DNA of 64,000 nucleotides, taken from assembly GCA_022432975.1 (NCBI GenBank), contig CM039515.1, positions 23,454,923-23,518,922 of the forward strand, written 5' to 3'. The translations under genes and the position numbers were made by a program. Positions 59,082 to 64,000 of the stretch are shown one piece after another. The notes below the pieces were generated by a model. That model saw nothing but the letters and a program-made list of their open reading frames with translations, did no database searches and had not been told where the DNA came from. Within the stretch, counting starts at the first letter, position 1, and each line of letters opens with the position of its first letter. Source of the stretch: Begonia masoniana. Lineage: Eukaryota > Streptophyta > Magnoliopsida > Cucurbitales > Begoniaceae.

Positions 59082-61439
59082 TGTAACGTCCCTTATTCCT
59101 ATAACTCATAATTCCCGTATAAAATTTTTGAATTTATAACACTCACAAAATTTTGACTTCTAAACCTCTAAATCAAAATCTAAGTCGTTGAAATCGTTTA
59201 AAGAATAGTTAAAGAAAACACATTAACATGGACACATAAAGGAAGCAAGATTCGGCAGGCGAACCACGGGGCAAAAGGGGCATTTCGCCCAAAAAACATG
59301 TAGCTGATTGATCGGCCATTTTCAACCGATCGATCAGCGGTGGCAAAACATAGCCAGGCGATCGATCGCCCCCCTGGAATCACCAACTAGCCGATTGATC
59401 GCCCCTACCAAACAATCGATCAGCACACGCTCTGGAAAATTCAGAGCGCGGCCACAGTAAAGTAGCCGATCGATCACCCATTCTGGCGATCGATCGGCAA
59501 CCTCTCTGGAATCCGAATTCCAGAGAGCTGCCTCATCTCTTTCTCTTCCTTTCTTCTTCTTCTCTTCAATCCTATAACTCATCACCAAACTTCATAAAAC
59601 TACACCAACACCACATTCATCATAACAATACATTTCAACATAAAATCACTCAACACTCGTACGTCCTTCACAATTTCACTCATTCCTCAATTCACCAATC
59701 ACTATAACACGACTCAAAGCGTTTAAAACAGAGTAAATTTCATGAAAATGAACTGCGTGGATCCATTTGAAAACTAATAAAAAAATCCCTATGAACTTTG
59801 ACAACCAAGCAGTTCCAGTATGGAATTTCAAAATCATCACCTAGACATCCTATACATTTGTTCACAAAACTATACAAAACCCCTTTCATCATAATCTCTA
59901 ACTAACAATCAAAAGGCACTTTCTATGCACATTCTATATGAATTAACCTGTCCTATCAAAATACCTATACGTCCATCCCCCACGGGTCAAAATACGCATC
60001 GACTGCCCAGCGCACTCCCACGGGTATACTTCATCAACCAGCTCAAGCATCGGGTGGAGGAATATCATCCTCACCTGTTTCGAAATCACCTACACCATAG
60101 AGACATTCTATGAGCTACAAGCTCAGTAAGTTTACGTAAATGCAAATGCATGCTGTGCATATGTCGTTCATAAAATCATGCAGTCGTTTTAATCTTTACA
60201 TTACATAGCGGGATGTCACCGAGGTCTACTCTCACCAGATAGAGAGGGCACGTCTGGCGGTTAGACAGCTCTTTCCTTCTACCGGGGGAAAACATGCTTC
60301 ACCCACATGACAGCCATGTCTGAACCCTACCCCGTCGTGATCGGGATTACGTGCATTCATTTCTTTTCATTAATTCCGTTCTTTTTATAAAACCGTGTAA
60401 AAACTCATTTTCATACTATTTTGAAAGAGTGTAATGCATGTACAGTTCATATTGCACAATTAATAATTAACATAGAAAACAAACAATAAATCTTAGAAAA
60501 TACACTACAACATATGCACCTAACTACCCAACCACTTTTCTAAAGCTATAGAATTCACCAATATCATCAATGACGTCAAACTCTTAGTGTAGGCCAAATC
60601 GGTGAAACAAAGTACGAAGACTTAACTCGCGTCCTTAGCATACCGAGCTCCGTCCACGAGCGTTGTTCACCTAAACCAATTCATAGAAACCATCATTAAA
60701 AATCGGGCCTAGAGCATCGAATTCGCAGGCTAACGAACCACTTAGCTAAAGGAAATCTCCCTAAAACTCTATTTTAACTCATTGAGACATTTCATCTAGC
60801 AATTCGCGCTCGTGAACTCCTAACCTCCATTAATGAAGTTTCTAAGTTCTCCAACAACCAAAACTCCAATGTTCATCAATAAACCGACTAACTACGTCCA
60901 ATAATCGCTAATAAGGCAATACTTAACTATTTCTAACATAACCAGACTAATTTAACAAAAACCTAATGAAACCCTAATCGTTTAGTGACCTAGAAATCAA
61001 AATCTGTCCCAAAAGCACAAAGTCTTACCTAGGGAGCAAAAACGGAGAAGAAATGTGAAAGTTCATTTGCCGGAGGAGAAGCTTCGTCGCCAGAAGTGGA
61101 ATCGCGCGAGAGGGAAGCAAAAATTGTCGTTGGAGGGTTTTCTGGAGAAAGAAATGGCAGAGTGAAAATCGTGGGAGGGGAGTTGTGCAATTTTATAAAT
61201 TTTTGCCTTGCCAAATTACCATCTTGCCTTCCATTTGTTTTCCTATTTATTTCTCTTCTTGTTTCGTTAATTGACTAACAATTCATTTTCTCCGAATTTT
61301 TCTTATTTTACCAATAATTCTAATTTATTGTTAGGGCACTACTAAAACTTTCCGTTCATAAAACGGACTTAATTTGGCGTATTTACAAAAATACCATTAT
61401 ATATCGTAAAATTAAACACCCGTAAAACCAGGTGTTACA
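59082..61439 (-). repeat. 5' LTR of element F
   Basis: TGTAACGTCCCTTATT to CCAGGTGTTACA in plus order, homologous to the 3' LTR over its whole length, including the GATCGATC cluster and hairpin. On the minus strand ATGGTATCTGAGCCCCC (about 59062-59079) follows it, an initiator-tRNA-type primer-binding site with a small mismatch. Confidence 0.93.
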
Positions 61440-61445
61440 TCTAAA

Positions 61446-61950
61446 ATGGTGAATGTACCTGTTCGCTTCGACGGACTAAAGCAGAGTAGATCCGATTTGG
61501 CGCTGAAAATCCAAAAAGTGTTGCGTGGATTTTTGGTGAGGAAGAGCGTGAAGAAGATCATAGCGATGAGGCGTGAAGTTAATGAGATTGAGAAGAGGCT
61601 TCTGGACAAAGAGGTGGTGGAGTTGATTCAAAGCAACACGAAAGAAAAATTGAAAGTGAATGAGACGCTGATAAATCTGCTTTTCGATTCTGTAAGGGGT
61701 TTCGATTCTAGAGTTAGAGGTTGCTGGAAGACGATTATCCAGAAGGTAATCGGCTTGCAGGTGAAGGTTGATGCTATTGCTTTCAGAGAGAAGGCTGTTG
61801 ATATCATTAATTCTGTTCCAGCAGATGAGAACGACAATTCTGCGGACATAGCTATTTTGGAAAATATCAAAAATGACTAGGCAGATTTTGTAGATTCAGA
61901 ACAGCAGCGTGACGAAATTGAACAGGGAATGTGAAATCACCAGCTGGGTT
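61446..61950 (+). pseudogene. BAG-family co-chaperone fragment with IQ motif
   Basis: The ORF from 61446 is open for 144 codons to a TAG at 61878; the frame continues to about 61950 with a second stop. Residues 19-37 carry a calmodulin-binding IQ motif (ALKIQKVLRGFLVRKSVKK). Residues 38-113 form a BAG-domain-like helical segment (MRREVNEIEKRLLDKEVVEL, NETLINLLFDSVRGFDS, IGLQVKVDAI). IQ plus BAG is the layout of plant BAG5-like proteins, which bind Hsc70 and calmodulin. It begins 6 bp after the element F border, so its upstream part may be missing. Directly downstream an HSP90 fragment follows, so this is not a normal gene. Confidence 0.8.
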
Positions 61951-61952
61951 TT

Positions 61953-62840
61953 GTGGAGAAAACCACCGAAAAAGAGATCTCTGATGATGAAGATGAAGAG
62001 GAAAAGAAGGAAGAGGAAGGAAAGATAGAAGAAATTGATGAAGAGAAGGAAAAGGAAGAGAAGAAAAAGAAAAAGATTAAGGGAGTTTCACATGAAAGGT
62101 CTTTGGTGAACAAGCAGAAGCCAATCTGGATGAGGAAAGCGGATGAGATCAATAAAGAGGAGTATGCTGCATTTTACAAGAGCGGTGATGAGATGACCAG
62201 CCTGAAGGACTATGTTACCAGGATGAAGGATGGCCAAAACGACATCTATTACATCACTGATGGAAGCAAGAAGGCAGTTGAGAATTCTCCTTTCCTCGAG
62301 AAGCTAAAGAAGAAGGGGTACGACGTTCTTTACATGGTTGACCCATTTGGTAATTATGTTGTTCAGAAGCTTGTAGAGGTATGTGGGGAAGAACAGAGGA
62401 CCCAAATTCTTTTGATGGTGACCAGAAAGGAATTAGAACTAGCTCGTATTTGCCTTGATATGCATGGAACTCGCTCTATACAGAAACTATTGGAACATCT
62501 CATGACCCAAGAACAAATTTCTATAGTCATGTCAGCTGTCAGAGCTTGTGCGTATGCATTGACTACTGACATAAATGGTCATCATGTGATTCAGTATTGC
62601 TTAAAGCATTTCTCTGCTGAGGACAATATGTTTATGTTGACAGAGGTGGTGAATAATTGTTTTGTGATTGCCACCGATAAAAGTGCATGCTGTGTCCTGT
62701 AGCAATGTGTGGAATACTCCACCAGAAAAATTAGAGAGCAGTTCATTGATGAAATTTCAGCAAATGCGCCATATCTATTGGAAGATCGTTATGGAAACTA
62801 TGTCATCCAATCTGCATTATCAGTGTCGAAGGATTTCAGC
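61953..62840 (+). pseudogene. Chimeric ORF: HSP90 middle-domain fragment fused to Pumilio (PUF) repeats
   Basis: ORF 61953-62702 has 249 codons. Residues 1-130 are cytosolic HSP90: the acidic linker after [19 protein letters not shown], then [40 protein letters not shown] and [22 protein letters not shown] joins directly to GDEMTSL; in HSP90 these are far apart and both sides carry KS, so a deletion between short repeats is likely. From residue 131 the same frame is [49 protein letters not shown], then after a TAG at 62700 (expected CAG) DRYGNYVIQSAL. PUF proteins bind mRNA 3' UTRs; HSP90 is an ATP-dependent chaperone. Neither part is complete. Confidence 0.88.
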
Positions 62841-63031
62841 ATTTTGACTCTGCTTCAATGGTTGAGTTTGATTATGCTCAAGGCAGCGTTGGGATCCTCC
62901 CGGAAGGAAACTCCTTGTGGAGAACAAATTCTGAAAAGAAAAATGGATCCCCAGAGTCCAGCAGTTCTTATCGTGAGTTCATCTGACATTTTAATTTTTA
63001 AGATTCTGAACTATAAATCGACAAGAAAAAA
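62841..63031 (+). other. Possible further exon fragment and start of an intron-like stretch
   Basis: A second plus-strand frame reads FDSASMVEFDYAQGS and SLWRTNSEKKNGSPESSSSY, then reaches TTATCGTGAGTTC, which looks like a splice donor. I do not recognise the protein. Confidence 0.35.

Positions 63032-63099
<68 letters not shown>
63032..63099. repeat. (TA)n(TG)n compound microsatellite
   Basis: About 15 TA repeats followed by about 18 TG repeats, immediately left of the Cassandra solo LTR. Confidence 0.95.
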
Positions 63100-63102
<3 letters not shown>

Positions 63103-63111
63103 AAGCCTTCT

Positions 63112-63487
63112 TGTGATAACCCGAATGTGTAAGTATGTGTACGATGGCTGCACAAACTGGAACCAGGATGGCGGTACGTCCGCGCGGGCGAACCGGAAGG
63201 TGACGGGTCGTAAAAAAAGGGTCATCACAATCCCACATTACTTGGAAAAGTATGTGGAAATGAAATATATGTAAAGAGACCTTCCCAAGATAGCAAGACG
63301 TGTTTTGGAACACAATTGGCAACGGATCCCATAAGAACTCCGAAGTTAAAAGTACTTCGGCGAGAGTAGTACCAGGTTGGGTGACCGACTGGAAAGTCCT
63401 CACCAAACAAAGCTATGAGGGGAGGATATTGGGCTACGGCCCAATCTCCAGAGCGGACAATATCTTGCTGGGAAATGGGTCGTTACA
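63112..63487 (+). mobile_element. Cassandra (TRIM) solo LTR
   Basis: TGTGATAACCCGAA to GGGTCGTTACA, 376 bp, flanked by a perfect CTTCT duplication (63107-63111 and 63488-63492). It contains a 5S rRNA-like block at 63324-63398 in sense orientation, and the trailing GGCCCAATCTCC and GCGGACAATATC elements typical of Cassandra LTRs. It is non-coding; Cassandra elements depend on other elements for mobility. Confidence 0.92.
63324..63398 (+). other. 5S rRNA-derived block inside Cassandra LTR
   Basis: GGATCCCATAAGAACTCCGA, then AGTTAAAAGTACTTCGGCGA, GAGTAGTACCAGG and TTGGGTGACC correspond to positions of plant 5S rRNA covering the internal RNA polymerase III promoter boxes. The first part of 5S is not recognisable and there are several substitutions, so it is not a functional 5S gene. 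Confidence 0.88.
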
Positions 63488-63492
63488 CTTCT

Positions 63493-63800
63493 TCTGCTAC
63501 TGTTTTGTGCTAGTCCAGGCTATCAACGTATATCTTTTGTTCACTCATGTCCGCTACATCATTCTCATGTTCATCTTTAATCACATTCACATCAACTACA
63601 TCATGGCACTTATCTGAGAATATGGTACCAACTTCTAGTGGATGTACTTCAATTGGTCTTGTCTGGTCTTTTGCATTTTGGGATGGCAACTCAGAATCAC
63701 CTTCTGAATTTGAAGTTGCATCTTCAGTTGATCTTAATCCATTGTATCTGAATTTTGAACTTGGATTTTGGAAATGGAGAACTTGATCCCTTTGGTGAAT
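63493..63800 (-). pseudogene. Unrecognised open stretch on the minus strand
   Basis: One minus-strand frame is open from about 63790 to 63510, reading RSTEDATSNSEGDSELPSQN, RPIEVHPLEVGTIFSDKCHD and VNVIKDEHENDVADMSEQ. Acidic, low hydrophobicity, no family recognised. It lies between the Cassandra LTR and the dynamin fragment and may be another captured exon. Confidence 0.35.
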
Positions 63801-63970
63801 TAAATTCAGAAAGCTTGCACGGCTCTAGGTGATCATGGAGAAGCTAGTGCATTGCTCACATTTTAGGATTCTTTGCCTGCGATTGCAGTTGTCGGTGGTA
63901 AGAGCTCAGGCAAGTCTTCAGTATTAGAAAGCATTATCTGGAAAGGACATTTGGTGCCTGGACAAAGATT
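63800..63970 (+). pseudogene. Dynamin-related GTPase (DRP1-like) N-terminal fragment
   Basis: The translation gives ACTALGDHGEASALLTF, a stop (TAG where DRP1-like proteins have tryptophan), then [20 protein letters not shown] and [12 protein letters not shown]. This is the start of the dynamin GTPase domain with its P-loop, changed from the usual GGQSSGKSS to [12 protein letters not shown]1 proteins act in plant membrane scission and cell-plate formation. Only about 55 residues are present; the frame is lost before the G2 threonine region. Confidence 0.82.
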
Positions 63971-64000
63971 GATTTGAAAGTTGTCAAGTAGTGCGTAAAT

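Larger units (their letters stand above)
49457..61439 (-). mobile_element. Full-length Gypsy element F (Tekay-like), nested host of solo LTR A3
   Basis: Two LTRs of 2364 bp (49457-51820) and 2358 bp (59082-61439) flank a minus-strand internal region with primer-binding site, gag, protease, RT, RNase H, integrase and polypurine tract. The target duplication TCTAA is perfect (49452-49456 and 61440-61444). Solo LTR A3 splits it between gag and protease. The LTRs are very similar by eye, so this is among the younger large insertions, yet all coding parts carry stops. Confidence 0.95.

Noticed and set aside
51418..61278. Repeated ORFs such as 51418-51654 and 61096-61278 in the family F LTRs
   Set aside because: They lie in both LTRs at the same place, are short, oppositely oriented to the element, and have no recognisable domain.
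63324..63398. Functional 5S rRNA gene
   Set aside because: Only part of 5S is recognisable, with substitutions in the internal promoter, and it lies within LTR borders flanked by a 5-bp TSD.

Overview
The window is a piece of a eudicot-type plant nuclear genome made almost entirely of nested transposable elements. Plant origin is shown by the Ty3/Gypsy and Ty1/Copia LTR retrotransposons, a Cassandra LTR carrying a 5S rRNA-like segment, a Mutator-like (MULE) transposase with SWIM zinc finger, a Pack-MULE with plant LRR receptor-kinase fragments, a SIRE-type Copia envelope-like remnant, and one intact DMP (DUF679) membrane-protein gene. I cannot name the species. Nearly every retroelement ORF is broken, mostly by premature stops that look like C-to-T or G-to-A changes.

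Layout. 1-6424: 3' end of a Gypsy element (family A), its 3' LTR split by a 2.1-kb Pack-MULE. 6453-13452: about 7 kb of tandem arrays (26-bp units, then 31/38-bp units). 13453-15100: LTR and pol end of a Gypsy family C element on the minus strand. 15101-18543: Gypsy family B pol and 3' LTR. 18545-25001: family C integrase and LTR on the plus strand, with a family A solo LTR nested inside. 25939-34462: decayed MULE transposase on the minus strand, split by a complete Copia element (D) and a non-autonomous hAT element. 35165-35737: the intact DMP gene. 36937-39043: Copia gag-protease remnant with a 3' LTR (E). 39183-42026: second family A solo LTR. 42049-48455: SIRE-like Copia LTR and envelope-like remnant (H), containing solo LTR I with 32 tandem copies of TGACGTCA. 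About 48430-49456: LTR, primer site and gag of a further element (G). 49457-61439: a full two-LTR Gypsy element (F) holding a third family A solo LTR. 61446-64000: a mosaic of host-gene fragments (BAG co-chaperone, HSP90, Pumilio, dynamin-like GTPase) interrupted by a Cassandra solo LTR.

Insertion history. Exact target-site duplications (TSDs) date several events relative to each other. Family A solo LTRs have TSDs TAGAC, GCAAC and TGCCT; F has TCTAA; I has AAAGT; D has CAACA; Cassandra has CTTCT; the Pack-MULE has TAATTTTTA; the hAT element has an 8-bp TSD with one mismatch. F landed at the edge of the gene mosaic and A3 then landed inside F. D and the hAT element landed inside the MULE transposase, I inside H, and A1 inside C.

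The DMP gene is probably the only functional host gene. The points most worth following are the BAG/HSP90/PUF/DRP mosaic, with an HSP90-PUF fusion in one reading frame, the Pack-MULE, the LTR-borne arrays of a bZIP-type palindrome, and a hairpin-plus-GATCGATC module shared by LTR families A and F.
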